A stretch of DNA of 36,739 nt from a virus. Location: positions 1 to 36,739 of the IMG/VR virus record IMGVR_UViG_3300032296_001095, one strand, 5' to 3'. A program made the position numbers and the translations under genes. Below the pieces are notes generated by a model, which was not told the DNA's origin, did no database searches, and was given only the letters and a program-made list of their open reading frames with translations. This document shows positions 7,341 to 14,353 of the stretch, piece after piece (within the stretch, counting starts at the first letter, position 1; every line of letters begins with the position of its first letter).

Positions 7341-7624
7341 TAGAAACCGGCGTCAGGTACGCGCAGCGCCATCGCATAGACGGCGGTGGCCGTCGCGATA
7401 TTGCAGCGAATCTCACCAGCACCGAGGTAGAAAATGCCGCCGCCAGAATCGGTCAGCGTGGTGTCGGGGCCGACATCCTGCGCCGTTCCGTTTGGGCCTT
7501 TGCACTCAAGCTTCACGGTTCCAGGGAACGAGCCTTCGACGCGAAATTCACCTGCGCCACCCGGCCATGCAAACCATGAGCCAGTCGCGCTGGCGTTAGA
7601 TGCGAGAGTAATTGCCGTAGCCAT
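7340..7624 (-). CDS. Small beta-rich virion-associated protein
   Basis: This 94-aa product is rich in Gly, Ala, Thr and Ser with alternating hydrophobic residues. It is consistent with a small beta-sandwich such as a head fibre, decoration or fibre-associated protein. It lies between a fibre-like gene and the portal and is coupled to the next gene by TAATG. It has no cysteine pair, signal peptide or TM segment. The function is unknown and a structural role is inferred from position and composition. Confidence 0.65.
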   Translation of the reverse strand: MATAITLASNASATGSWFAWPGGAGEFRVEGSFPGTVKLECKGPNGTAQDVGPDTTLTDSGGGIFYLGAGEIRCNIATATAVYAMALRVPDAGF

Positions 7625-7638
7625 ATCTTCAGTCTCCG

Positions 7639-8421
7639 TTAGGCCGCCACGGCCTTGATCACAGCAAATGAGAGTACCGGCGTATCGGTGCCGGATGCAG
7701 GAATAGTTGCGTTGTCAATATTGCCGACAGAAATCGTGCATTGGCCGGTGTTAACCGCTGTCACTCCGACCCGGTAATACTTGGCCGTGCCGGCAGCGAG
7801 GCCGGATTTGATGTTCACAACAACCAAATCGTTGGCCGTAATTGCTGAGTTGGTTAACACAAACTCGTCAGCCTCATGTCCAGTGATCGTGCCGGCCACC
7901 AAAACGATTTCGCCGCAAATCTTGTTGAGCGTGACGCCGGTCGTGCGCGAGGTAAGCTGCGTGACCGTGCCGCCAGCGCCTGTCGCATAACCAATGCCGG
8001 CCGTCGCAGAGTCAGACTTTGCAGCGTTCTTGAACGTAACCGCGCCCGTCATGGTCGAGGTGCTAGTCACCGATAAGGTCGATCCGAGCACCGTTGCGCC
8101 AGTTGCATCAAGCGTACCGGCGATAGTGGTATTGCCGGCCTTTGTGACGTTGAACTTGGTGACGCCCCCGACCTGGAGGTCGATCAACTTCGACGCGGCA
8201 GCAGATGCCGTGTCCGTGACATTGAGCTTGATGCCGTTGAAGGTCGTTGCGACGTTGTTCCAGGTCGCAACCATGTCCGACACCGAGCCACCAACCAACG
8301 CATTGGCAGTAATCTTTTTGGTCTCGGGCAGACTGACGTCAACGATCGGCAGAACGTCAGTCGCCGACGCCAGGTCAGTCTGCGCCAGCGAATTGAACTG
8401 CGTGATCTTCTTGGTTGCCAT
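7639..8421 (-). CDS. Fibre-like structural protein, copy 1
   Basis: This 260-aa beta-rich protein starts with a short conserved module of about 40 residues (MATKKITQFNSL, then ATDVLPIVDV) shared with the second fibre-like protein at 19253-20023. Residues 60-150 are Ala/Thr/Ser/Val repeats resembling fibre shafts. The last 120 residues (around GYATGAGGTVTQLTSRTTGV) match a C-terminal module common in phage fibre and virion proteins. It probably attaches through its N-terminus to a virion component. Its place beside terminase and portal rather than the tail genes is unusual and may indicate a head fibre. Confidence 0.72.
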   Translation of the reverse strand: MATKKITQFNSLAQTDLASATDVLPIVDVSLPETKKITANALVGGSVSDMVATWNNVATTFNGIKLNVTDTASAAASKLIDLQVGGVTKFNVTKAGNTTIAGTLDATGATVLGSTLSVTSTSTMTGAVTFKNAAKSDSATAGIGYATGAGGTVTQLTSRTTGVTLNKICGEIVLVAGTITGHEADEFVLTNSAITANDLVVVNIKSGLAAGTAKYYRVGVTAVNTGQCTISVGNIDNATIPASGTDTPVLSFAVIKAVAA

Positions 8422-8618
8422 CAGCCGCCACCAAGCAGCCTAGTCGTTCCGAGGCCGCCTGCTCCGCGTGACTCAGCGGTCGACATGATGTTGGCGGCTC
8501 GGCCTCGACGACGGGCTAGTCGCTTCGACTCGATCTCACGCATCTTCGCCTCGTCAACAGTCGGCGGCGGCGGTGGAGCTTCGATCTTCGGCATCTTGGG
8601 TTTGAATAATCCAGACAT
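8421..8618 (-). CDS. Small Pro-rich conserved podophage protein
   Basis: This 65-aa basic protein has an N-terminal FKPKMPKIE segment and a run of five prolines (APPPPPT). A basic patch follows (KRLARRRGRAANIM), then a Gly-rich tail with TTRLLGGG. Proteins of this pattern are familiar next to terminase or portal genes of short-tailed phages, and some have been found in virions. The exact role is unknown to me. GAGG precedes the ATG, and the stop overlaps the fibre gene as TGATG. Confidence 0.72.
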   Translation of the reverse strand: MSGLFKPKMPKIEAPPPPPTVDEAKMREIESKRLARRRGRAANIMSTAESRGAGGLGTTRLLGGG

Positions 8619-8652
8619 CGCACACCTCGCGCGAATACACCTAGACGCGAGT

Positions 8653-10023
8653 CTAGCCTAAGACATTGTAGTCTGCTATAGCCGCGCCCGACCTTGCTCT
8701 GCCGGCCGTGCCTCTGAACGGACGCCGACCCTTAGCGAGATACCGTAGCGCGTCAGCGTAGTGTGACGTCCAGTCGTGCAGCGGCCTGTCTTTGAACTTC
8801 TGCAGTCGATCGTCGTATTCGCGCCGGTACTGCCTGATCGCATCGAGCGCACGAACCATGCGAGCTCGAGCATCATCGCGTGTCTCGCCTGGGAATGGGT
8901 CAGGCGAATAGTTCCACTCGACCACCGGCAACATCTGGCGCACGGCCTGGATGCCGTCATCGACCGAGTCAGCCTCAAGGATGCGCGGCCTGAGACCGTA
9001 GCCAGCCGCGGTCTCCATGCGTGACTTGCCGCTGCCCCACTCCTTGACCGCTCCGTCGTGAGGCCAGATGTGATCGCCGTAGACATAATCGATCGCCAGC
9101 AGCTTCTTGGCATACCACTCGAGGCCGACGCCGCTGCCCTCGAGCACGTTGATGATCCTGATCTTGTGGCCGACGAATTGGTAAAACCAGATGACCGTTG
9201 AGTCGCCCACGCCAATGTCCCACGCGGTGCCGACAGGCTGGCCGACAACGTGCGGGAAGCTTGCGACCCGGCCTTCCTGCTCTGCTCGAGAGATGGCATC
9301 GCCAAAGTACGCGCCAGGGATGTCGGCATCGAAGTCGCAGTAGTATTCCTGCCGGATGATGGCTTCGGCTTCCTTGTCGCCGCGCTCCATGCGGAGCTCT
9401 TTGCGCTCGCGCTGGATGATGTCTTTTGAGATGGCCTTAGTGTCCTCGACCGTCAGCACCTGCCCGAACCATTGTGGGTCATCCTTGGCGTACTCAACGA
9501 GGCGGGCAAAGTGATTGCGGCCGCGGGGCGTCGAGATGAAGATCGCCCAGCCGTTGTTCTCAGCGAGGATCGGTCGCAGGAACGCCCACGCATTCGGGTC
9601 GGCCATCGCGTACTCGGAGAAGACAACCCCGGTCGGAGGTGAGCCGACTAGGCTGTCGTAGTTGTCTGAGCCCACCACCTGCCAGGTCGATCCGTTCTTG
9701 AAACGGATGAACATATCCTGCTCGCGGGTCGATTCTCTCAGCTCGAGCGGGAATGCGTCATCGATGCGGCGCTTGCCGGTGTGTGGGTTCACGGCGTCCC
9801 ACAGGGCTTTGCGCGACTGGTTGGCTTGCGGGAGCATATGCCAGTAAGAGCCTGGCCGCATCATCGCGGAAACCGCGGCCCAATGCAGGGCGAGCTCGTC
9901 CTTGCCCGATCGACGGTGCCACGCCAGGGCCAGACGTTTAGCGCCACCCTCGAGGGCAGCCCACGCCGGCATCTGGTAGTGACGCGGTCGCCAGCCGTTA
10001 GCCGGTATCGTTATTTCCGGCAT
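8653..10023 (-). CDS. terL: Terminase large subunit
   Basis: This 456-aa packaging motor has ATPase and nuclease halves. Walker A is HRRSGKDE at residues 36-43. Walker B is VVFSEYA at 133-139, with catalytic Glu137 (Ser replaces the preceding Asp, as in related podophage terminases). The coupling motif is STPRGRN near 164-170. The C-terminal RNase H-like nuclease is marked by WDIGVGD at 268-274 and a late HDWTSHYADALRYL segment, supplying acidic metal ligands. It should translocate DNA through the portal and cut concatemers. Its start overlaps the end of terS by 26 bases. The length is typical of T7-group and related podophage large terminases, short for the SPP1 group. Confidence 0.95.
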   Translation of the reverse strand: MPEITIPANGWRPRHYQMPAWAALEGGAKRLALAWHRRSGKDELALHWAAVSAMMRPGSYWHMLPQANQSRKALWDAVNPHTGKRRIDDAFPLELRESTREQDMFIRFKNGSTWQVVGSDNYDSLVGSPPTGVVFSEYAMADPNAWAFLRPILAENNGWAIFISTPRGRNHFARLVEYAKDDPQWFGQVLTVEDTKAISKDIIQRERKELRMERGDKEAEAIIRQEYYCDFDADIPGAYFGDAISRAEQEGRVASFPHVVGQPVGTAWDIGVGDSTVIWFYQFVGHKIRIINVLEGSGVGLEWYAKKLLAIDYVYGDHIWPHDGAVKEWGSGKSRMETAAGYGLRPRILEADSVDDGIQAVRQMLPVVEWNYSPDPFPGETRDDARARMVRALDAIRQYRREYDDRLQKFKDRPLHDWTSHYADALRYLAKGRRPFRGTAGRARSGAAIADYNVLG

Positions 10024-10402
10024 CCGTCATCCGCATGACGTTGATGGTCAGGCCGACATTGCCCGAGTGCTCGAGCTCTGCCTTGTCGCCGTACCGCTTG
10101 GGCTTGAGTTTGGACGCTACCCACTTGCGGGCATCGACCATGATCCGCTTGTGATTGGGGTCGATCGTGTCGTCATCCGCAATCTCGACGATCCGATCAG
10201 CGTGCGCCTCGCCTTGCTCTTCGCGTGCGCGTGCGTATTGCTCAGAGAACTCTTTATGCTTTCCCAACCACAGGAAGATGCTAGCCATTGACGGCATATC
10301 GTCATCGCGGCATATCGACCGCAACGACTCTCCCGTCGCCAGACGCTCACAGATGCGAGACGTCAGCTCTGGGCTGTAGTCTGTAGGTCTGCCTCCCGGC
10401 AT
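9998..10402 (-). CDS. terS: Terminase small subunit
   Basis: This 134-aa protein has an N-terminal helix-turn-helix (about residues 10-55, ICERLATGESLRSICRDDDM). A helical oligomerisation region follows, with the EARHADRIVEIADD-type motif seen in terminase small subunits (here GEAHADRIVEIADDD). A C-terminal segment contacts TerL. It recognises the packaging site and stimulates TerL. It overlaps terL by 26 bases. The start ATG overlaps the stop of the preceding small gene as TAATG, supporting this start. Confidence 0.88.
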   Translation of the reverse strand: MPGGRPTDYSPELTSRICERLATGESLRSICRDDDMPSMASIFLWLGKHKEFSEQYARAREEQGEAHADRIVEIADDDTIDPNHKRIMVDARKWVASKLKPKRYGDKAELEHSGNVGLTINVMRMTDAGNNDTG

Positions 10403-10563
10403 TACTTCGGCATCAGTCTGCGAGCGGCCGCGCCCTTACCCGCAGCCTTACGGGCTACGCTCATGGCAATGGCGACGGCTTGCTTTTGGGGTCGACCGGC
10501 CTTCATCTCGGTTGAGATGTTCTTGCTGATCGTGGCTTTGCTGTAACCTTTCTTGAGTGGCAT
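10402..10563 (-). CDS. Small basic protein, DUF6496-like (53 aa)
   Basis: Reading leftward from ATG at 10563, this encodes a 53-aa Lys/Arg-rich protein beginning [17 protein letters not shown] central [13 protein letters not shown] motif is characteristic of small proteins I recall as DUF6496, frequent in phages and environmental viruses. The stop overlaps terS as TAATG. Strong positive charge suggests nucleic-acid binding, but no function is established to my knowledge. It is too short for routine calls yet matches the family over its full length. Confidence 0.75.
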   Translation of the reverse strand: MPLKKGYSKATISKNISTEMKAGRPQKQAVAIAMSVARKAAGKGAAARRLMPK

Positions 10564-10593
10564 GGCTATTTAACCTTTGCTTTGTTTCGTTGA

Positions 10594-11016
10594 TTAACGC
10601 GGCGTCATTCGTTTGCCGGCGGCTCCCTTGGCTCGCCAGCTCTTCAACCATTCTTCGCCTTGCTTCTGATCCTTTAGCCCGATCTCGTCAGGATTGATTC
10701 CGGTCTCTTCCATCAATCGGCTTTTCCATGCTGTCTTGTGTCCGGCCTTCTTCAACGGAATTTTACGCCCAAACTCGTTCTCAGCATACGAGCCCCAATG
10801 GAACTTGTTTTCGTCGTGAGGATCGCGCTCCGGTCGAACGCCCATCTTCCATGCCGTGAAGTAATCGTAGTCTGCGCTCTCAGACAGGTTGGGCTCTTCG
10901 CCGTACTGTGCGACAAACTCCTTGAACCAGGGAGTCTTCCTGATTTCCGCTTCTACCTTCTGGCGTTCACCGGATTTAGAGCGAACCGCAGATTTAATTT
11001 TTTCAGCAAACGGCAT
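10594..11016 (-). CDS. Conserved phage protein of unknown function (140 aa)
   Basis: This 140-aa soluble, highly charged, mostly helical protein contains a WFKEFVAQYGEEPNL segment and a DYFTAWKMGVRPERDP segment. The latter recalls a family of phage proteins usually encoded near terminase genes. There is no TM segment, cysteine cluster or known catalytic motif. It is the largest member of a run of small genes upstream of terS. It begins four bases after the preceding stop with AGGA upstream. Packaging-associated or virion-associated roles are possible but unproven. Confidence 0.7.
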   Translation of the reverse strand: MPFAEKIKSAVRSKSGERQKVEAEIRKTPWFKEFVAQYGEEPNLSESADYDYFTAWKMGVRPERDPHDENKFHWGSYAENEFGRKIPLKKAGHKTAWKSRLMEETGINPDEIGLKDQKQGEEWLKSWRAKGAAGKRMTPR

Positions 11017-11019
11017 GGC

Positions 11020-11325
11020 TTAGTTTCCTTTTGCCTTGTTGCGTTTACTTATCGCCGCGGCTTTCGCTTTGGCGTCTTCTTTTGAGCTGGCGCCCCACGC
11101 TTTGAGGGCGAGGGCGAGTCGGGTCGGTCGTCCTTTGTCATCGACCATCGGCCCAGGAGCATTCCCCATGCGCGCCAGAAAGCTTGCTCTGCGCGGATTA
11201 TCGCCAGACTTGACCGGAGCTTTAAGTTTTCCACCTGTTTCGCGAGCATAGCTGGCCCTCCCTTTCTCGTTGAGGCCGCCCTTTGGGTTCTGTCCTTCTT
11301 TACGTTGCCACGCCGCTGTTTTCAT
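11020..11325 (-). CDS. Small basic conserved protein (DUF6321-like)
   Basis: This 101-aa Lys/Arg/Gly-rich protein has the pattern WQRKEGQNPKGGLNEKGRAS, then SGDNPRRASFLARMGNAPGP, then RLALALKAWGASS. I recognise it as a widespread family in phages and aquatic virus genomes (DUF6321, from memory). No activity is known to me, and the charge and Gly-rich loops suggest nucleic-acid or capsid-DNA interaction. The start ATG overlaps the upstream stop as ATGA. Confidence 0.75.
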   Translation of the reverse strand: MKTAAWQRKEGQNPKGGLNEKGRASYARETGGKLKAPVKSGDNPRRASFLARMGNAPGPMVDDKGRPTRLALALKAWGASSKEDAKAKAAAISKRNKAKGN

Positions 11326-11582
11326 TGCTCGGCCACTTCCCTCATTTCGCTGGGACGACCGCCGCCGCCACCGCCACCGCCACCCCCGCCGCCATACACC
11401 GGGGTCACGGGCCTTGGGCCGCCGAGGCCGGCGATCGCTATGCCCACCGCAGCGCGTGGGCCAGGTCTTGCGATACGCCCAACGGCGTTACCGAGGCTGC
11501 TTCGACCGCCCGTTCTGCGAAACGGATCATAGCCGCCACCTTCCTCGAGGTCTCCGTTGTCTCCAAGTACCGCGGCCTTCAT
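11322..11582 (-). CDS. Small protein with 12-glycine run
   Basis: This 86-aa product has an acidic N-terminus (LGDNGDLEEGGGYDPF), an Arg/Gly/Pro/Ala middle and an uninterrupted run of twelve glycines (encoded by 11358-11393) before a short polar C-terminus. Both ends are ATGA-coupled to neighbours, which supports translation despite the low complexity. Length polymorphism of the glycine run would be expected from the trinucleotide repeat. No family is recognised. Confidence 0.55.
   Translation of the reverse strand: MKAAVLGDNGDLEEGGGYDPFRRTGGRSSLGNAVGRIARPGPRAAVGIAIAGLGGPRPVTPVYGGGGGGGGGGGGRPSEMREVAEQ
11358..11393. repeat. GGN trinucleotide run encoding polyglycine
   Basis: These 36 bases are an almost pure alternation of GCC and ACC triplets on the plus strand (GGC, GGT and GGG codons on the minus strand), encoding twelve consecutive glycines. 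The mixed codons suggest selection on the peptide or an old expansion rather than a fresh slippage product. Confidence 0.9.
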
Positions 11583-11812
11583 CGATAGCGCCTCGTCTTC
11601 TCTGCGATCTTCTTCGGCTGGGCCACAAACTGCTGGCCCTTCGCCTTGCCTTCCCGCTTCGCTCTCGTCGTCGCCGCGTATTCCTGCGCGCTCAAAGCCT
11701 TAATCGCGGCCTCTGGCAAGTAACGCTCGCCGGTCTGGCTCGAGGGTTTGCCGGACTTGGTGCGCCATTTCTGCTCGCCCCAAACCTTCAGCGAGAACTG
11801 AGGGGCTTTCAC
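11579..11812 (-). CDS. Small basic conserved protein (KAPQFSLK family)
   Basis: The likely start is GTG at 11812, overlapping the preceding stop as GTGA. This gives a 77-aa Lys/Arg-rich protein that begins KAPQFSLKVWGEQKWRTK and continues with RYLPEAAIKALSAQEYAAT and a QFVAQPKKIAEKT tail. I recall closely similar proteins in phages and in large aquatic viruses (DUF5872-like, uncertain). An upstream in-frame extension to 11875 lies inside the neighbouring gene and is unlikely. Function unknown; nucleic-acid association is inferred from charge. Confidence 0.72.
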   Translation of the reverse strand: MKAPQFSLKVWGEQKWRTKSGKPSSQTGERYLPEAAIKALSAQEYAATTRAKREGKAKGQQFVAQPKKIAEKTRRYR

Positions 11813-11985
11813 TTGTAGCCGCCTCCGCGCTCTTTGTACAGTTTGGCGAGGAGCTGCGCCTTTCGGGCAGACCACTCGCCAGCGCCAGTTCCGTGCGTTG
11901 CTTTGCCCTTTATCGACTCAAACAACTTCTTCCGCATTCCAGGCTTCGTGTAGTTGCCCGCGGCGTTAACTGTGCTCTTCGCCAT
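11809..11985 (-). CDS. Small basic conserved protein (58 aa)
   Basis: This 58-aa frame reads MAKSTVNAAGNYTKPGMRKK at its start and ends in a WSARKAQLLAKLYKERGGGY motif. The two-part pattern is shared by many tiny phage and aquatic-virus proteins I have seen, often adjacent to the KAPQFSLK-type protein, as here. Its stop overlaps that gene's GTG as GTGA, so the pair is translationally coupled. Function unknown. Confidence 0.72.
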   Translation of the reverse strand: MAKSTVNAAGNYTKPGMRKKLFESIKGKATHGTGAGEWSARKAQLLAKLYKERGGGYK

Positions 11986-11991
11986 ACATCC

Positions 11992-12195
11992 TCACGCTGC
12001 CGGTGGCAGGTCGTTGTCAACTGCAGCCCTGCGTTTAACCTTCGCCCCTCGAGCGAATGTCAACACATCGGCCTTCGGCCTTGGGGGCGGCTCTGGGTTG
12101 CACTCCCAGCATCGAATCCAATCGCCCATGTCGTCAGCGATCCAAGCCTTGTTCTCACAGTTGAGACAGGGCGCAAGTCGAATGCCGTCAGTCAT
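11992..12195 (-). CDS. Small zinc-ribbon protein (67 aa)
   Basis: This 67-aa protein has two CxxC knuckles (C10-C13 and C29-C32) separated by a tryptophan-containing beta hairpin, the signature of a small zinc ribbon. A Pro-rich linker and a basic tail (FARGAKVKRRA) follow. ATG at 12195 overlaps the stop of the upstream membrane-protein gene as ATGA, so the longer frame starting at 12216 is rejected. A nucleic-acid-binding regulator is plausible but untested. Confidence 0.7.
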   Translation of the reverse strand: MTDGIRLAPCLNCENKAWIADDMGDWIRCWECNPEPPPRPKADVLTFARGAKVKRRAAVDNDLPPAA

Positions 12196-12338
12196 GTCAG
12201 AAGCCGCACCACCCAAATCGCCACGGACAGAAACACGCCGAGCAGTATCCCGAGGGATACGGTGGCATAGGCAAACCAGACGACGTCACTCAGGAATCCA
12301 GTCGCCGTTGGTTCGCTTGCAGTATCTCTCTCGCCCAT
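12192..12338 (-). CDS. Small single-TM protein (48 aa), short unlisted gene
   Basis: Reading leftward from ATG at 12338 gives 48 aa: a polar N-terminus (MGERDTASEPTATG), then a continuous hydrophobic segment at about residues 19-44, ending RLLT. The stop TGA overlaps the zinc-ribbon gene's ATG as ATGA (12192-12195), which strongly suggests it is real. It overlaps the previous gene by 49 bases, and its ribosome site is weak, so expression may rely on coupling. It could be a membrane modifier made early or a small holin-like protein. Confidence 0.6.
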   Translation of the reverse strand: MGERDTASEPTATGFLSDVVWFAYATVSLGILLGVFLSVAIWVVRLLT

Positions 12339-12475
12339 ATGCTTGGATCGTGATCTCTGCCCCAATTTCCGATTTTACGCAAGACCCGCTCATACGCAAG
12401 CACCGTCACCACCAATTCTGCAATGGTCGCGACGTTCTCGAGCTCGTCAATCTTGATGTCGAATTCCTTCCTCAT
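12290..12475 (-). CDS. Small hypothetical protein (61 aa)
   Basis: This 61-aa mostly helical protein (FDIKIDELENVATIAELVVT) has a GGAGG ribosome site four bases before the ATG. It overlaps the preceding gene by 29 bases and the small TM gene by 49. No motif or family is recognised. The strong ribosome site and amphipathic helices make it a likely real gene. Confidence 0.6.
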   Translation of the reverse strand: MRKEFDIKIDELENVATIAELVVTVLAYERVLRKIGNWGRDHDPSIWAREILQANQRRLDS

Positions 12476-12689
12476 CCTTCCTCCGTAACCAATCGGGTAC
12501 GTCGTTCCCGATCTTATACGGCTCTGGTAGCCCTAAATCGACCCGAGCCAACTCCCGCTCGACTGAAACGAGTTCGGCGCGCATAACCTTTATGCGGTGC
12601 AGGAGCTGTCGCTTCCGCTCGCCCTTCGTCAACGGCTTCACAGAGTTGTCGAGTAAGGTGTCGAGCTCTAAGGTCAACAATGTGCTCAT
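12447..12689 (-). CDS. Small helical protein (80 aa)
   Basis: ATG at 12689 has AGGAG seven bases upstream and yields an 80-aa charged helical protein. A basic helix runs at about residues 15-30 (KPLTKGERKRQLLHRI), with a leucine-rich heptad pattern after it, so it may form a coiled coil. An in-frame extension upstream to 12737 has no ribosome site. Function unknown. Confidence 0.65.
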   Translation of the reverse strand: MSTLLTLELDTLLDNSVKPLTKGERKRQLLHRIKVMRAELVSVERELARVDLGLPEPYKIGNDVPDWLRRKDEEGIRHQD

Positions 12690-12755
12690 GCCATTTCTCC
12701 TGTCTGCAAAAAGTGTAGTACCGAGTGCCACAGACATTGCAGGTCTGCAACCTTT

Positions 12756-13079
12756 TTACCGTTGTGGAAGTTCGTTTCGGATCAGCGGGAGGGCGTCCTC
12801 CAGCCTCATCAATACTAGCCATTTCTTTCCGTCTCCGCGCATTGCAACAATCGGAACATCGTTCGGCCCACAAGTGGCCTCAACTTGTTCGACAAACTCG
12901 TAGACCGAGATGCGTTTTCTACGCTTGACCTCGACCCTGAATTTGCCGATCGTCAGGTCATCGCCGCCGTCTCTGGCCTGTCCCAGGTTGCGGCTCACGA
13001 CCCAGCCGAGCTCTTCGGATAACGTGGCTGCTAACTCGCGTTCGCCCGCGGCTCCCTTCCTCCGTTGGCTGGCGCTCAT
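12756..13079 (-). CDS. PD-(D/E)XK nuclease, Holliday-junction-resolvase-like
   Basis: This 107-aa protein has the order of an Hjc-type PD-(D/E)XK fold: an N-terminal basic region with E13 (GAAGERELAATL), D40/D41 after a DGG turn, and E50-V-K52 within FRVEVKRR. A helical region (YEFVEQVEATCG) and a last beta strand (WLVLMRLED) follow. Such enzymes cut four-way junctions to resolve replication and recombination intermediates before packaging, and would complement the Erf/exonuclease module on the other strand. It is ATGA-coupled to the preceding gene. An alternative is a nicking or VRR-like nuclease of unknown substrate. Confidence 0.8.
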   Translation of the reverse strand: MSASQRRKGAAGERELAATLSEELGWVVSRNLGQARDGGDDLTIGKFRVEVKRRKRISVYEFVEQVEATCGPNDVPIVAMRGDGKKWLVLMRLEDALPLIRNELPQR

Positions 13080-13291
13080 GTCTCACCCCTCGCCCGAATC
13101 GCGTCGGCATACCGTTGCCCCCACAACAGGCCGTCCTCCTGACACACCTCCGCACACGCCTCCCGCTCGGCGGCGGCAACGAGGGTCGCGAATCGTTCAA
13201 GTTCAGACCATGTGATAACACCGGATTCTTTTATCCACGCCATCGGCAACTTCGCATCTTTCGCCAGCCGGATGGTGTCATCGCGGGTCAT
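13076..13291 (-). CDS. Small conserved protein with EACAEVC motif
   Basis: This 71-aa protein carries a central EREACAEVCQEDGLLW segment and ends in YADAIRARGE. The same two-part motif recurs in small proteins of many proteobacterial phages and prophages, which supports a proteobacterial host. The function is unknown to me. Both ends are ATGA-coupled. Confidence 0.7.
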   Translation of the reverse strand: MTRDDTIRLAKDAKLPMAWIKESGVITWSELERFATLVAAAEREACAEVCQEDGLLWGQRYADAIRARGET

Positions 13292-13491
13292 TTGACCGCC
13301 CTCTCAATCTCAGCCTCGAGCGAATCAATGCGCTGCTCAAGCAATGCCGCCTCATGCCAGAGACCGGACTGCCGTATCTTCGCCAGAGCATTCCTCACGC
13401 TCGTGTCCCCGCGTTGTCCGTATGCCCACGGTGCTGCGGCGAGTTCGTCTTTCCACGCGCCGGCTGGGCTTTCGTTATCGATGTTCTTCAT
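13288..13491 (-). CDS. Small hypothetical protein (67 aa)
   Basis: ATG at 13491 overlaps the stop of the preceding gene as ATGA, so 67 aa is preferred over the longer frame starting at 13542. The sequence has a WAYGQRGDTSVRNALAKIRQ segment and a C-terminal coiled-coil helix (LLEQRIDSLEAEIERAV). No family is recognised. A small oligomeric regulator or adaptor is possible. Confidence 0.62.
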   Translation of the reverse strand: MKNIDNESPAGAWKDELAAAPWAYGQRGDTSVRNALAKIRQSGLWHEAALLEQRIDSLEAEIERAVK

Positions 13492-14039
13492 GCGTCCTCC
13501 GAGCTGAACCAGTCTGTTTGTCGCCTCAAGAACTTCGGCCACTCGAGCTCTTCCGTGAACGATCGATCCTCGACTAACACATGGTTGGTCGGTTGCGCTG
13601 TGATGCGGCCGTTATCCAGCGCACAGAAATAAAACTCTTTCGATTGCTCGGGTGCCGCGCTGAATGCGTCTGCGACCGGCACCACCGTGAATAGGTACTC
13701 ACCGCGCAGCTCACGCTTGTCTCGCAGCTTCACCCGCACATTGTTCGACATCAGGTAGGGATATTCGATGGTCGAGAACTGCCAGCCATACGCATCCCAA
13801 GTCTGTGCGTCGGCAGGGCTCCAAGGTTTATCGGTCGGCTTCGATGCAACCTTGTGCAACGGTACGTTACGGTAGACCGCGCCACCCTCGAGTAGGCAAT
13901 GGCATCCCCACGATCGACCTGGGTAACTCGTTACGCCAAACCATATCGCTCTCAACCAGTCATGCTCACCGATCGCGTTCGGTTCGATCCAAATGTAGTG
14001 ATGCCGAGGCAGCGCACCAGCGTGCGTGTAAAGTGTCAC
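13488..14039 (-). CDS. Conserved hypothetical phage protein (183 aa)
   Basis: This 183-aa soluble protein is rich in aromatic residues and begins at a GTG in a GTGA overlap. Notable segments are HHYIWIEPNAIGEHDWLRAI, a WGCHCLLEGGAVYRNVPLHK stretch and a DAYGWQFSTIEYPYL stretch. The pattern looks like a phage-specific globular domain of mixed alpha/beta type, but I cannot name it. It sits in the replication-proximal leftward cluster and is likely expressed early or middle. Confidence 0.68.
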   Translation of the reverse strand: MTLYTHAGALPRHHYIWIEPNAIGEHDWLRAIWFGVTSYPGRSWGCHCLLEGGAVYRNVPLHKVASKPTDKPWSPADAQTWDAYGWQFSTIEYPYLMSNNVRVKLRDKRELRGEYLFTVVPVADAFSAAPEQSKEFYFCALDNGRITAQPTNHVLVEDRSFTEELEWPKFLRRQTDWFSSEDA

Positions 14040-14353
14040 TTTGCTCTGTCCTTCAATCGTTGCAACCCGCGTTCACCCCATAGCGATCGCACCAACCCGA
14101 CAAGGTGCGGATCACCGAGCACCAACTTCGGGTCGGCTGATCGGATCGCCTCGCCCACCTCGCCCTTGAAGAATTCCAAATTGCCGGGGTCGAGTCTGGC
14201 ATAGCGCGCATCGAGCAGTCGCAGTTTGCCGAGCGGAGTCGCTGCCGCCTCACGCCAATGCTCTGCTGCCGATCGTGTTGCCCAGGCTGTGCGGTCAGGC
14301 GCTGGGGCTGGTTCCGGCTTCGATGCCGGCCATCGAGACATCTCATCGCCCAT
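14036..14353 (-). CDS. Hypothetical protein downstream of replication gene (105 aa)
   Basis: This 105-aa protein has a Pro/Ala-rich N-terminus (residues 8-25) and a helical C-terminal domain. It overlaps the DUF1376 gene by 11 bases and has a G-rich ribosome site. Its position directly after the replication-initiation-like gene is where lambda-type phages carry a helicase loader. It shows no P-loop, so a loader role is only positional speculation. Confidence 0.6.
   Translation of the reverse strand: MGDEMSRWPASKPEPAPAPDRTAWATRSAAEHWREAAATPLGKLRLLDARYARLDPGNLEFFKGEVGEAIRSADPKLVLGDPHLVGLVRSLWGERGLQRLKDRAK

Noticed and set aside
7186-7422. Leftward 78-codon Arg/Pro-rich frame over the start of the portal gene
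   Set aside because: The alternative frame 7197-7340 has a TAATG coupling to its upstream neighbour and a patterned LLEDG sequence, so this one is a shadow.
11358-11393. Collagen-like repeat
   Set aside because: The run is pure glycine, not Gly-X-Y triplets, so a collagen fibre is not supported.
12514-12873. Leftward 119-codon frame with CNVCGTRYYTFC zinc-knuckle look
   Set aside because: It overlaps the end of the resolvase-like gene and most of the following 80-aa gene in another frame. The cysteines come from a 66-base spacer plus the ribosome-site region. Both real genes have better starts and couplings.
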